NCBI GenBank assembly: GCA_004794785.1
Contig: SJOL01003040.1
Span: 637,564-701,563, forward strand
DNA from: Opisthorchis felineus
Taxonomy: Eukaryota; Platyhelminthes; Trematoda; Opisthorchiida; Opisthorchiidae
Direction of reading: 5' to 3'
Length of the DNA stretch: 64,000 nt
A program made the translations under genes and the position numbers. Positions 1 through 11,148 of this stretch are shown here, piece after piece. Each line of letters begins with the position of its first letter. Position 1 is the first letter of the stretch. Below the pieces are notes generated by a model. That model was not told where the DNA came from. It did not search any database and saw only the letters and a list, made by a program, of their open reading frames with translations.

Positions 1-870
1 CTTCGAAGATGAGAACGATGTCGTCTGCATATTCCAGATCGACAAGGTTTTCGTCACAGGCTATTTGAACACCGGAGTTTTGGAGACCTTCCAGCGTTCG
101 TCTCATTATCTCATCGATCACGAGATTAAATAGGAAAGGAGAGAGTGGGCATCCCTGACGGACACTGCTTTGTGTACGGAAGCTTTTGGAGAGCTCGCCG
201 TATACTCTCACCCTTCCGGAAGTCCGAGAATACAAAGAGCTTATTATGTTCACAAACTTCCGGGGCATTCCTTGATGGACAGACGTGTCAATGAGAGCGG
301 ACCGATCAACATAGTGGAAATTCAGGGATACTACAAATATGGGTCGTTTATACTTATGACGTTGTTCTAGCACCTGACGGAGTGTGAAAATTTGGTCAAT
401 GCAATCCCTACCAGCCCGGAACTCCGATTGGTGCTCTTGAGTCAATGTTTCACGAGCCACCATAGGGCGACGAAGCACACATGACGCCAGCACTCTCTTA
501 CAACCGGGGTCAAGCTGGCCTCTCTGTGGTTACCACACTCATTACGAACCCCTTTTTTGAAAATGGGCACTATCATCGACCCCCCAGTTGTCTGGGACAG
601 TCGGATTTCCCCAAATGCAGACAAAAAGATCAGACAAGCTCTGACTGGGGATTTCACCCTTTGGACAGTGCGGGAGAGAGGTCATCCGGACCAGAAGCTC
701 GGTGGCGCTTGAGAGGTCATATGCAGTCATAAACCTCCGAGGTCATAAACCACGTGGTCAGGCTATTTCCGCTGTTCTGGAAGTTGTTACTGCAAGTGAA
801 CAATCTGATCAGTACACACCTGCAGTAGGCGCTGTCCGTTGTCTTTGTGTCTCGTAATCAACCTCACCGG
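1..870 (-). mobile_element. LINE reverse transcriptase relic, runs off left edge
   Basis: On the minus strand, positions about 440 down to 1 read as a long reverse-transcriptase stretch. It contains RQGCPLSPFLFNLVIDEIM near 155-100 and the catalytic box EYADDIVLI near 40-15. Further upstream (657-442, another frame) lies the conserved VPIFKKGVRNECGNHRE segment. The frame change near 445 and scattered damage show it is a pseudogene. The element continues beyond the left edge, where its C-terminal part should be. The QGCPLSPFLFN and YADD boxes are diagnostic of non-LTR retrotransposons; an RTE- or CR1-type clade is my inference. Confidence 0.85.
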
Positions 871-1377
871 ACCAATCAATTGGGCCCTAGCAGCTCTAAA
901 CCTACCTGAGCCTTCATGTCACCGGCGACCACAGCAATGTTTTAGCTTTTAGTCCTTTGTGAACGCCTAGAGCGTCGTAGGGACTGCCTGGTGGATTGGG
1001 CGCGAAAATAGACAGAATAAACAGAGACTGACTGACCTCACGTTCTCGAAATTCTTTCACAGATATTAACAAATGAACTACACAGAGGTGACTACCAACA
1101 GTTGGCCAGTCAAGTAGCGACCTCCGCTGGATGGCTCGACACAATATTTACCCCGGCGTATCTAGCTGCAGCGGCCTCCGCATAGCTGGATGTGCGCATC
1201 TGGACGTGGGAAGAGAGCGAGGCGGTACTCAATTCAGCTGCAGTGATTGCGTCCTGTATCCTTGTTTCTGAGGGACAATATTAATCAATGCACAGAGAAT
1301 AAGGCTTAGAAGCAAGCGTCACTTGTTCTGCTTATTACTTCTATGTCCGAACGTGAAAGACAGCTAAGTGGACTGGC
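871..1377. other. no gene recognised
   Basis: I see no coding exon or RNA gene here. The short open frames have no family resemblance. Confidence 0.4.
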
Positions 1378-1540
1378 TTTCGATGGTTAAGGCGCGGGCT
1401 TACTGACCAGAAGATCCTTGGTTCGAACCCTACTGTATCTCGACTGCTCCAGCCTAGGGTGGCGTATCTTAGCGGTATCTTAACTCCGGTGCTTCACTCA
1501 GGTAGCGTAGCAGCTAGGTACCGTAAGGGTGTTACGGTCG
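1378..1540 (+). repeat. tRNA-derived SINE, degenerate copy
   Basis: This is a diverged sense-strand copy of the SINE seen clearly at 28345-28527. The B-box-like GGTTCGAACCC near 1420 and the tail that reads, in reverse complement, GTAACACCCTTACGGTACCTAGCTG-like are both recognisable. The head is truncated and the middle is rearranged. No target-site duplication is evident. Confidence 0.7.
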
Positions 1541-2153
1541 AATGATTAATTTTGATTAATCTTGCGGACTTCGCTCCAATTCTTGAACAGTTCGGGTTGG
1601 AGGTTATCCCAACTAAAAGCGCCCGGTGGCGCTTGATAAGACATATCCAATCATCAACCTCTAAGGCCTTAGGGGGGTTTCAGGTTGACCATCCAGTGTT
1701 CTAGTGATGTTGGATAATCCGACCGAGTAGCAACAGGTAGCCGCGAGAATTGTTATTCACAGTGCTCGGCCTAGCAGTCAAGACGTCCTTCATTGATACT
1801 GGCTGCAGCAGTTTGATCACTGATCATTTGGCTCACCGGCGCTTTCCAGAGACCGGTTGCAAGGACCAATCCAGCTGATCTTCGGGCCCTCCCGGCATTT
1901 TTCACGTCTCCCATTTCCATAATCTTCCTTGTCTACCAGGATTCACGGATTATACACACGCTCAGTTCCAGTAGATATCACAATTCGTCGGGCAGGATTA
2001 TGGTCGGGACCAGAGGGAGCATTTCTCCAGGATTCAAACACCACTTTCCTCTCCGATATTCACTGTTTGAGGAGGTCTGAAAGCGCCGTTCCACAGGAGA
2101 ACTTCCTACGTCGGTGTGGCGGTATGGCCCCAGTATTATTGACATCCGACGGC
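1541..2153. other. short LINE-like fragment and unassigned sequence
   Basis: Positions about 1605-1685 resemble 690-745 (shared core GGTGGCGCTTGA and a following CATAT), so this is probably another scrap of the same LINE family. The rest is unassigned. Confidence 0.35.
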
Positions 2154-3877
2154 CAACTTCATCATCATCACCTGTGGAGACCGCGTACTCGCCATGCAGT
2201 GGTTATAGCTGCCACCGTCTCGTTCACCGATGATTTGGGGAGGTGCGCATTGGAGGCGGTAGCTGATATAATTGATACCTAAATACACGGTTGTAAATGA
2301 ACTTATCGTTGGAGGGATTGGGAGGCGAGCTATGCACTGAATGCAATATCTTGGATATACGAGCACCATTGAGGGCACGACTGGGCCATGCCTGACAATG
2401 TCTCTAACCGTTGATATGTCCCGTCTCTGAATCTCCATCCACTGAGACAGTAATGACCAGTGCAGCTGAGTTTGCTGGTAATGGCTTACATGCTTCGCTG
2501 CCAAGTCATTGTTTGACCTCCCCTGGCTCGTTTCCACCCTTCGCGTGGCCGTGCGAAAAGAACCCTTCGAGGAAGTCGGTCGACTGGCACACGGAGCACG
2601 TGGCCAAGTCAGCGCGACCTATGCAGTGTGATTAGTTCGTCTATCGTGAGCGAGTTATTTCTTCCGAAAACTTTTCGGCGTACTTCATCAATACTGACCC
2701 CACCATACTCGGGCAGTGCTCCGAAGACATCGATGGTCAAACACTGAAAGTCTTTTGACGTCCGCAGAGCGTAGCGGCCAGGTTTCTGACCCGCATAATA
2801 ACTTAATGTCCGCATTACAATGGCGGCAGATCCAAGAGCTATGTCGTCTGCACACTCGATATCTGTGAGCGAATGCCCCGGGAGCACTTCTACCCCACAG
2901 GCACTAGAGGCTGGTAGTAATTGTTCCATATTCGTAGCAATGACGAAGTTGAAGAGGAAAGGTGAAGGAGGACCGCATTGCCTGCCACCAGTTGATGTGG
3001 TGAACCCAGGTGAGAGCTTCCAGTACACCTTTACACTTCCATGGGAGTTGGTTTACAGCGCCTTAAGGAGGGTCAATAATTTATGGGGAATACCTTTGCT
3101 CCATATTCACTGCCATAGTGCCTGATGGTCCACAGAGTCAATGACAGCTTTCAAGTCAAGAACACCATTGTTGGTTGCTGGAAGTTGCGTCGCTGCTACA
3201 GAATCTGACGGAGCGTGAGACGGTGATGGAAACATCCTGTTGCTGGACCGAACCCAGCTTGGTTTTCACGGATCTGTCTTTCCCTGTGTTCAGTCAACCT
3301 TCGAAGGATAAAACCAGATTGCACCTTCCATACCAGAGCTGCCAGGCTGATGCCACGATGGTATTCACACAGCGTCCGCGTACCCCTTTTGAAACTAGGA
3401 ATAACCGTCAACATGCTCCGTTCTGTAGGCACTTCCTCTTCACTCCATATCGCACCAATGAGCTTTGCCAAATGGGTCAACAGAGTTTCTCCGCCTTTTT
3501 TGAAGAGAGCTGGACACAGACCGTCCGGCCCTGGCGTCTTCTCACGTTTCAGTACCGATATTTCGTACTTTATTTCTTCCGACGGGTGATTAAGGTTTAC
3601 ATTCCATTCACCTATGCACTATCTCCAGAGGCTGTGTGGCAGGAGGCCAGCTAAACTGTTCTTCGAAGTGTTCGGCCCATCTTCCCAGTCCACGTTTTTG
3701 CGAGTGAATTAATGAGCCGCCTTTTTCACTTATCATTTCACCAACCATCGCTTTCCTATGGCCAGTCGATCGTATCAGTTGATATAGGGTACGGCTGTTT
3801 CCCGTAGCAAAAGCCTTCTCCATCTCCCGAGCTTTCGATGCCCACCAGAGCTCTCGGTCTTTCCTTAGGCTCTTCAC
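2136..3877 (-). pseudogene. reverse transcriptase region of LINE A1
   Basis: Three main open blocks in different frames give one reverse transcriptase. 3877-3608 holds the N-terminal segment with RTLYQLIRSTGHRKAM. 3480-3196 holds the finger region with VIPSFKRGTRTLCEYHRGIS and QAGFGPATGC. 3028-2609 holds QCGPPSPFLFNFVIATNMEQ and the catalytic box ECADDIAL, where Y of the usual YADD is replaced by C. The break-up into frames means it cannot encode an intact enzyme. Confidence 0.85.
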
Positions 3878-3944
3878 TGTTTAGCGTTTGAAGGATTTGC
3901 GTGCGCCGTCGGACGCGTTGCCTGCTGATATCGATTTCCTGGCA

Positions 3945-4975
3945 TCAATCATCGATAGGAATTCCGACGACATCCAAGTCTTGTGGTCGAACTGGAGAAG
4001 TCAGACAGACAGCACTGAACGCCGCTAACGTAACGCATTTCACATTTTGCCAAGCTTCATCCACATCATCACTTCCAGTACGGTATTGTTTTACTGTGGA
4101 GAGTTGTTGGGTTAGGTCAGATCTATACTGTTGAGCTGTGGTAGCTTTCCGAAGATGGCGGATCGGGATGCTTCTTGCTGACTTCTGGGGGCCTGAGGGA
4201 AGACGGATTGTCAGACGTGCACGCACCATGGCGTGATCGGAATCAAGTTGAGTGCCCCAGAAGGAAAGACACTCGTGAATTGTAGCTCTCCACCGGTGAT
4301 TGATGGTCACGAGATCCAACTGGGTCCACGGTTGATCTGTAGTTGGTGGCCGCCAGGTTGCGCGATGCCAACGTTTAGGCTGAAAGTTCGTACTGGCCAG
4401 AGACAGTTCATGATCAACACACAATTGGAGTAGTCGTTCTCCGTTGTCTGTGCGACGAACATCGACTCAGAATCGACGCCCAAATGTGATTCCGAGGAGT
4501 TCAGACGACCGAATTGAGCATTCATATCGCCCGCAAGTATCACAATGTCAGTGATTCTTGTTTGACGAGTGAGCCCGGAAAACTTTCGATAGAAAGTATC
4601 CTTCTCAGCGTCAGAACTGCAGTCCGCTCTGCCATAAGCCGACACTACAATCAGGCACCGCTTTTTATGCTGAGAGGCGTTGAGCTTGATTGAGCTGGAT
4701 AACCGGACGGCGCAAAGACGACTGTTCACTAGGATCCAATCCAGCAAAGCGCGTTCAGCTCTAGGGCTGTGTGCAACTCCCACACCATATATTCCACGAA
4801 TCATCGCTTCTGGATCACCGGACGCTCGGGGGGAGAAATGTGAAAGGGGTGAGTTCGTCCTTGGCATTCCGAGATGCATAACCACGCTTGGGTCTTGTAT
4901 GCCTGTTTCAGAGACAAAGCATACATCAGTTTTAATGGAATATAAGGTTTCAGCAAGCCCCGCCTGTTTGCCCAT
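3945..4975 (-). pseudogene. AP-type endonuclease region of LINE A1
   Basis: The first block (4975-4307) contains CFVSETGIQD and VILAGDMNAQFG, which match the catalytic ETxIQ and GDxNA boxes of LINE apurinic endonucleases. The second block (4424-3945, another frame) contains WTQLDLVTINHRW and DSDHAMVRARL, corresponding to the QxDYxLxxxRW and SDHxxV boxes. A frameshift in the overlap (about 4310-4420) breaks the gene. The related copy on the + strand at 7031-7740 is much more diverged. Confidence 0.85.
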
Positions 4976-5189
4976 TTGACATAGAGTACGGACGTTAAAA
5001 GCTGCTATGTAGAAAGGATCTCGTGGATTTAGAAAGGTGATTGTTTATTGTTAGTAGGCAGCGAAGAGCATGAGGCCCTTCGGTCAGATAACTGACAGTC
5101 AAATGACCCAGCGATGTTTGCTTGTGTAGTGGGAAGGGGTTGGAGGGGGACATCGGTGGACACCGAACTGTGCGGGTAAATGATACTTC

Positions 5190-5420
5190 CCTGTTGCCCA
5201 GGCCGAGGAAGGGGGTTTGGTTGAGGTACCCCACCTTGAGCCTTTGACTCAAAAGTCTGACCCACAAGGCAGTGGGAGGATGTACGGTTTCGTTCGGGGA
5301 CCTGCCCCTAGCCTCTGACTTAAAAGTCTGACCCGCGAGGCAGCGGACAGTGGGTTTTCTTTGGAGGCCCTGTCCGGAGCCGATGACTCAATAGTCTGAC
5401 CTGCTCTGCTGCAGGGGTTG
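5190..5420 (-). repeat. about 70-bp leader subrepeats of LINE A1
   Basis: Three imperfect units of about 70 bp start with GTCAGACTWTTRAGTCA (read minus) and carry CCCACTGCCTTGTGG- or CCGCTGCCTCGCGG-like ends. They sit directly 5' of the endonuclease region. Related units occur at 6885-7045 and 18465-18660. Confidence 0.75.
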
Positions 5421-5894
5421 GTCTACCCCGACCGTATTGAATAATGCGCCGGCGGTCACGGTCAACCGTTGGGCTATTAGAGTGTGCGCTTTTTAGGGCC
5501 TACCTTTTATAACCCGTCCTTCCTTGGGGGAAGGCAGCATCTGCTTCCATGAATATGGACATGCTGGTCGCATGGGTGAAACACCATACTGCCTTCACAC
5601 TCCTATCGCAGAGTACGTCTTTACCCCCAGATGGCCTCGTACCACGATTACTCGTAGTATGGGATCTCGCTGCTCTTGGTCTGACTGCTCCCCTTTGGTC
5701 TTTCTGGCATGGTTGCACCTTGTGGAACGAAGTTCCAGCCAGCGTAGCCACAGGATCATTGCAGCACTCAAGCCCGACCACCACGTCAAGGTGGCAGCTT
5801 TAGGTCGGGAGAGTTATGGGAGAAAGTCATAGTAAAGAGTGGGATGGAAAGAGAAGGGTAGGTAGTTAGTGCAAGTAAGCCCTATATTCTAAAG

Positions 5895-6245
5895 TAAGAT
5901 GGTCACATAGGGTGCCTACACCCTTGAACAGCATTAAAATAAACACGAGAGCATCATGTCAGAGTAAGGCGACATTATCTGGATCAAACCAGTGTCCTTT
6001 GAGAACCTCACCCGACCTAATCCCAGCGCACGACAGGCGAAATTTAGATAGGCGGTCCGGCCAGGAAATGACAGCATGCACCACGGGGATCGTTTACGTG
6101 CCGTGTCCTGCAGGGTTTCTAACCACCTGCAAGCAAGATTACGTGGGCCCCAGCCAGAAAGGCGTGAAGCGACTGAACCTTACCGTGAGGCGGTTTGTGT
6201 ACCTCAGTAACCCAGTGAGCTGTACTGGGGGTGCTCACGCAGCAT
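5895..6245 (-). mobile_element. 3' end fragment of a LINE
   Basis: Read on the minus strand, this matches the 3' end of the element at 21380-22110. The shared stretch includes CGTAATCTTGCTTGC, WLETLQDTARK in translation and a non-coding tail GGCCGGACCGCCTATCTAA-like. It is a 5'-truncated insertion lying between the two inverted LINE copies. Confidence 0.7.
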
Positions 6246-6503
6246 TTACAGAGTTTATCTTGTCAGTCTGTGAGCTAGAACTAGCGTGGTAATTTGTCCC
6301 TAAAAATTTGAGCTATTCGAGAAGTCAGAAGGCAACCACCGCTAGCATTTAGTCGAGCTTTTGAGACAAAGGCCTTGGATGAGAACCCTAATCCTCCTCC
6401 TGCCTACGTTTGGGAGCCCTGGAAGTACATCAACCCACAACCATGAACTTTACAAACATGCTGTTTATCGGCGACTCATTCGTATGATTAAATAATAATT
6501 GTT

Positions 6504-6843
6504 CAGATGTAACACACTTTCGGTGCCTAGCTGCCATTCCGCCGGAAGGAAGCCCGAAGGCTGGGACACTGCCAGGTTGCCCAAGTGTCATGACCAGGTA
6601 ACCATACCTTCATAAACCATTAACTCGTAATTCTCACTCTATATTTTCAGCTCAAATATTACCGTTATTAGACGATTAAGGCGTACATTGCGTCCTTCTA
6701 TTCTGTCTCCCATCTAATCTTGACCTGGAACCATTCAACTCCCGCAACACTAAGTCTAGATAGGAGAAGTCCAGATTCAGAGGTCGGGCTCAAACCACGG
6801 AATATCCGGTAGTTAATTCGCGCTTTAACGACTGGGCGTAGCC
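6504..6843 (-). repeat. tRNA-derived SINE interrupted by about 160 bp
   Basis: The 3' half of the SINE (minus strand) lies at about 6504-6588 and the tRNA-like half at about 6752-6843. Between them is about 160 bp of unrelated AT-rich sequence. Either a small element inserted into the SINE or the two halves were separated by rearrangement. Confidence 0.65.
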
Positions 6844-7030
6844 GCATGAGCAATAAGATAGTAATACCTTACTCCGACGCCTCGGATAAGGCTCCCCCTG
6901 CAGCTGAGAAGGTCACACAATTGAGTCATTGGCTCCGGCAAGGGTGCACTGCCCGCTGCCTCGCGGATCAAACTTTTGAGTAGGAGATTAGGGCAGGGTC
7001 CCCGAACATAACCCACATCCTCCCACTGCC

Positions 7031-7740
7031 TTGTGGGCCAGACTTATGCATCTCAAAATGCCAAGGACGAACTCAGCTTTCATATTTCACTGTGTGTCCG
7101 ATGGTCCATATATGATGACCCGTGGAATATATGGCGTGGGAGTTCCACTCAGCCCTAGAGCTGAACGCGCTTTGCTGGATTGGATCCCAGTGAACAGTAG
7201 TCTTTGCACCTTTCGGTTACGCAACTCAATCACGCCCAATGCCTCCCGACATTAAAAAACTGTAATGTCAGCTTATGTCCCAACGGAATGCAGTTCTGAA
7301 GCTGAGAACGACAGTTTGTATCCAGAGTTATCCGGGCTCATCCGTCGAGTAAGAAGCAGTTATATTGTGATACTTGCGGGCGATATCAATGCACAAGTCG
7401 GTCGTGAGCTCCTTGAAATCAAATTTGGGCGGTCGATTCGGAGTCGATGTTCGTTGCACAGACAACGGAGAGCGACTCTCCCAGTTGTGTGCTGATCATC
7501 CACTGTTTCCGTCCAGTGCGAACTTTCAGCCTAAACTTCCACATCACGTAACCTGGCGGTCACCAACTGCTAATCAATCGTGGACCCAGTCGGACCGCGT
7601 GGTCATCAGCCACTGGTGGAGAGCCACAAATCAGGACCGCCGTTTCTTCTGGGGCACACAACACGCCATGGTGGGAGCAAGCCTGAAAGTTCATTTTCCT
7701 TCAGGTCCTCGCAAGTCGGTATGAAAATCGCCAATCCACC
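7031..7740 (+). pseudogene. diverged AP-type endonuclease of LINE A2
   Basis: The frames 7031-7255 and 7265-7495 contain RGIYGVGV, SPRAERALLDWI and YIVILAGDINAQVG, matching A1 at about two thirds of residues. A stop after ASRH and frame changes near 7400-7500 break it. The following part (7560-7730) holds WTQSDRVVISHWWRA-like sequence, the C-terminal endonuclease boxes. Confidence 0.8.
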
Positions 7741-7811
7741 ATCTTCGGAGAACTACCATAGCTCAACAGTATCGATCTGAGCTAGCTCAACAGCTGTCTA
7801 CAGTAAACAAC

Positions 7812-8427
7812 CACTGAACTACCGAGATGGCAATGGTCCCATCCTGACCACCTTGAGCCGCCTCATAGCCTCCTCGCGGTCGGCCGGTGCATTGAACTCC
7901 GCTGCAAGAGCACCCTTCGCGGCGGCCCAGTCCATCTTCCCAGGGCCCCTTCTGGCCGCATCCAGGACTGTCTTCGCGGGGCCTCTAAAGAGCGTCTTCA
8001 GTGCCGCCACCCTACCCCGGTCGGTCTCCAGTTCCGCCGCCTCCACAACAACCTCGAGGTCCTCCAGGAAGTTCCCCCCATCCCCATCCACAAAAGGTTG
8101 TGGCCACGGGATCTTCATCCGTATCCTGGCATCAAATGAAAAGAGGAAAGCCCTTCGCCGCGAAGTCATTTATAAGCAAACACGAACTGAACGGCTGCAA
8201 GCCGAAAGAAGCAAATATTTCATATGCACATAGATTTTAAAAACTGAACATCCTGACGCGTCCTCTTGAGCTATCCTGGACATCCACTGACTATTACACA
8301 ATAGTAAACGAACACTGCAAAAGCAGTTCCACAATTTCCGTAATAAACTCCCCCTTCCATCAGATGCGGGGACAGAGCTTGGACACCAGAACATAGACTA
8401 CTCGCATGCTTCATCAGTAGTATACAC
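7812..8427 (-). mobile_element. gag-type (Ty3-like) retroelement fragment inserted in LINE A2
   Basis: A minus-strand segment that begins near 8427 with TATACTACTGATGAAGCATG (minus) and runs through a leader into a gag-like reading frame. The LINE sequence breaks at about 7811 and resumes at about 8430, so this is a nested, later insertion. The first about 260 bp are homologous to 24312-24620 on the + strand. No second LTR or pol region is present, so it is truncated. Confidence 0.7.
7819..8169 (-). pseudogene. retrotransposon gag (capsid-like) fragment
   Basis: An uninterrupted 116-codon frame, noticeably richer in GC and charged or Ala residues than its surroundings. It contains PWPQPFVDGDGGNFLEDLE, KTLFRGPAKTVLDAA and MDWAAAKGALAAEF, followed by DREEAMRRL. 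This has the layout of Ty3/Gypsy capsid domains, in which a W and LxxxF follow a helix-rich segment. It stops at 7819, well before any nucleocapsid zinc knuckle. The apparent start codon may be an accident of frame change, since the homologous copy at 24576 starts differently. Confidence 0.65.
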
Positions 8428-8448
8428 CGTTACACTGGTGACGAGGAC

Positions 8449-9886
8449 GTGGATGAAGCATGGAAAAATGTCAAAGACGCTATGCTGGTGGCTAATAATT
8501 GTGTCTGTCTGGCATTTCAGGTACAGCTCAATGACTACTGGATATCGAGATCACTAGTCTTGATTCATGCCAGGCAAGAGGTACGACGGCGCACGCAAAT
8601 CCTTCAAACGCTAAACAGTGAAGAGCCTAAGGAAAGACCGAGAGCTCTGGTGGGCATCGAAAGCTCGGGAGATGGAGAAGGCTTTTGCTACGGGAAACAG
8701 CCGTACCCTATATCAACTGATACGATCGACTGGCCATAGGAAAGCGATGGTTGGTGAAATGATAAGTGAAAAAGGCGGCTAATTAATTCACTCGCAAAAA
8801 CGTCGACTGGGAAGATGGGCCGAACACTTCGAAGAACAGTTTAGCTGGCCTCCTGCCACACAGCCTCTGGAGATAGTGCATAGGTGAATGGAATGTAAAC
8901 CTTAATCACCCGTCGGAAGAAATAAAGTACGAAATATCGGTACTGAAACGTGAGAAGACGCCAGGGCCGGACGGTCTGTGTCCAGCTCTCTTCAAAAAAG
9001 GCGGAGAAACTCTATTGACCCATTTGGCAAAGCTCATTGGTGCGATATGGAGTGAAGAGGAAGTGCCTACAGAACGGAGCATGTTGACGGTTATTCCTAG
9101 CTTCAAAAGGGGTACGCGGACGCTGTGTGAATACCATCGTGGCATCAGCCTGGCAGCTCTGGTATGGAAGGTGCAATCTGGTTTTATCCTTCGAAGGTTG
9201 ACTGAACACAGGGAAAGACAGATCCGTGAAAACCAAGCTGGGTTCGGTCCAGCAACAGGATGTTTCCATCACCGTCTCACGCTCCGTCAGATGCTGTAGC
9301 AGCGACGCAACTTCCAGCAACCAACAATGGTGTTCTTGACTTGAAAGCTGTTATTGACTCTGTGGACCGTCAGGCACTATGGCAGTGAATATGGAGCAAA
9401 GGCATTCCCCATAAATTATTGACCCTCCTTAAGGTGCTGTAAACCAACTCCCATGGAAGTGTAAAGGTGTACTGGAAGCTCTCACCTGGGTTCACCACAT
9501 CAACTGGTGGCAGGCAATGCGGTCCTCCTTCACCTTTCCTCTTCAACTTCGTCATTGCTACGAATATGGAACAATTACTACCAGCCTCTAGTGCCTGTGG
9601 GGTAGAAGTGCTCCCGGGGCATTCGCTCACAGATATCGAGTGCGCAGACGACATAGCTCTTGGATCTGCCGCCATTGTAATGCGGACAGTAAGTTATTAT
9701 GCGGGTCAGAAACCTGGCCGCTACGCTCTGCGGACGTCAAAAGACTTTCAGTGTTTGACCATCGATGTCTTCGGAGCACTGCCCGAGTATGGTGGGGTCA
9801 GTATTGATGAAGTACGTCGAAAAGTTTTCGGAAGAAATAACTCGCTCACGATAGACGAACTAATCACACTGCATAGGTTGCGCTGA
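8449..9886 (+). pseudogene. reverse transcriptase region of LINE A2
   Basis: This mirrors the A1 reverse transcriptase: finger region at 9015-9299 and ECADDIAL catalytic box within 9467-9886. Compared with A1 it has one extra stop in the N-terminal block, near 8783 where GGCTCA became GGCTAA, plus a handful of substitutions. Confidence 0.85.
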
Positions 9887-10341
9887 CTTGGCCACGTGCT
9901 CCGTGTGCCAGGCGACCGACTTCCTCGAAGGGTTCTTTTCGCACGGCCACGCGAAGGGTGGAAACGAGCCAGGGGAGGTCAAACAATGACTTGGCAGCGA
10001 AGCATGTAAGCCATTACCAGCAAACTCAGCTGCACTGATCATTGCCGTCTCAGTGGATGGAGATTCAGAGACGGGACATATCAACGGTTAGAGACATTGT
10101 CAGGCATGGCCCAGTCGTGCCCTCAATGGTGCTCGTATATCCAAGATATTGCATTCAATGCATAGCTCGCCTCCCAATCCCTCCAACGATAAGTTCATTT
10201 ACAACCGTGTATTTAGGTATCAATTATATCAGCTACCGCCTCCAATGCGCACCTCCCCAAATCATCGGTGAACGAGACGGTGGCAGCTATAATCACTGCA
10301 TGGCGAGTACGCGGTCTCCACAGGTGATGATGATGAAGTTG

Positions 10342-11148
10342 ATTATTATGTGCTCACTAAGTTCCTGCGTTTTATAGGTAAGGTATTTCAGTGAGTTTTT
10401 TATGACAGCCACACGACGTTGACACGTCCTCATTATTGGGCACCTGAGGTCTGCGAACATGGCCACACCATTTGATGCGAAGTTGCATTATATATGCAGG
10501 TAGTCGTGAGATGCGAAAACAGGAATGTCTTGCTGCCTTCCGGGGGGCCCTGTCAGTCTACTTTGGTCTTACAATAGTTCTTATACACCACTGGTCTAAC
10601 ACTTCCAATTTTCGGATGTCTTCCAACCGGTGTTGTGTGTTACTGTTGACGGTGATTGTGCGGAATTAGATGGATTCCCCCGTGTTGGTGTTCACCAGGT
10701 CAGCGTCTGAGTATGGCCTTCATCTGCTGTGATTGTGATAGAAGCTAACAAGACCGTTCGTTTCTGTAAAGATTTCCTTGTACTTCTCAGTAGCAGGCGA
10801 CTCATGTTAGTAGACCTTGCCCAGTCCACGTGACAGTTTTGCAAAAGTTGACCCAGCTGACTCGAGTTCGCGGAAAATCCGGAGATGTCCTAACCGTAAG
10901 TATGCTCCGCAGTTTGTTTCGGAGTCCCGACGGCGCCAATCCTTTTCCGGAAAATTATGGAATATAGTGCATGAACTGTAGTTTTGTCTTGTTTTATTTT
11001 GTATTATTGAGTGAAAGTGTTATAACTGTTGAGAATAACAATGATAATACCTGTCGAATAAGTTTTTTTGTCTGACTAAGGGCGGCGCGACCCAACCCGT
11101 GTCCCGCTGTTGTTCAACAATTCGCTTTTGTTCGTTCTTGTCCTACAG
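10342..11148 (+). promoter_or_regulatory. 5' region of the WD40 gene, with a possible non-coding first exon
   Basis: This stretch lies between the 3' end of LINE A2 and the first coding exon. A good donor site, CC followed by GTAAGT at 10896, could end an untranslated first exon that splices to the acceptor CCTACAG ending at 11148. I see no clear TATA element, and the transcription start cannot be placed. Confidence 0.3.

Larger units (their letters stand above)
2154..5830 (-). mobile_element. LINE copy A1 (endonuclease plus reverse transcriptase), left copy of inverted pair
   Basis: This is a near full-length but broken non-LTR retrotransposon on the minus strand. Reading 5' to 3': a leader with about three 70-bp subrepeats (5420-5190), an AP-type endonuclease (4975-3945), a reverse transcriptase (3877-2609), the C-terminal part (2537-2280), and a 3' tail of short TGA repeats (read minus) ending at 2154. 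Several frameshifts separate the blocks. The 3'-most 1758 bp (2154-3911) are repeated in inverted orientation at 8584-10341. The 5' limit is approximate. The single endonuclease-RT unit with a short-repeat tail suggests the RTE clade, which is an inference. Confidence 0.85.
6885..10341 (+). mobile_element. LINE copy A2, right copy of inverted pair, with internal insertion
   Basis: This is the same LINE family as 2154-5830 but on the + strand. Leader subrepeats (6885-7045) jump straight to the endonuclease at 7046, so roughly 370 bp present in A1 is deleted. The endonuclease (7046-7740) is only moderately similar to A1. A gag-type retroelement fragment interrupts it at about 7812-8427. The LINE resumes at about 8430, and from 8584 to the end at 10341 it is about 99% identical to A1. 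Its 3' tail is TGATGATGATGAAGTT. Confidence 0.85.

Noticed and set aside
5500..5784. Overlapping open frames of 80-100 codons on both strands
   Set aside because: They lie in the LINE leader region and show no protein-family signal on either strand.
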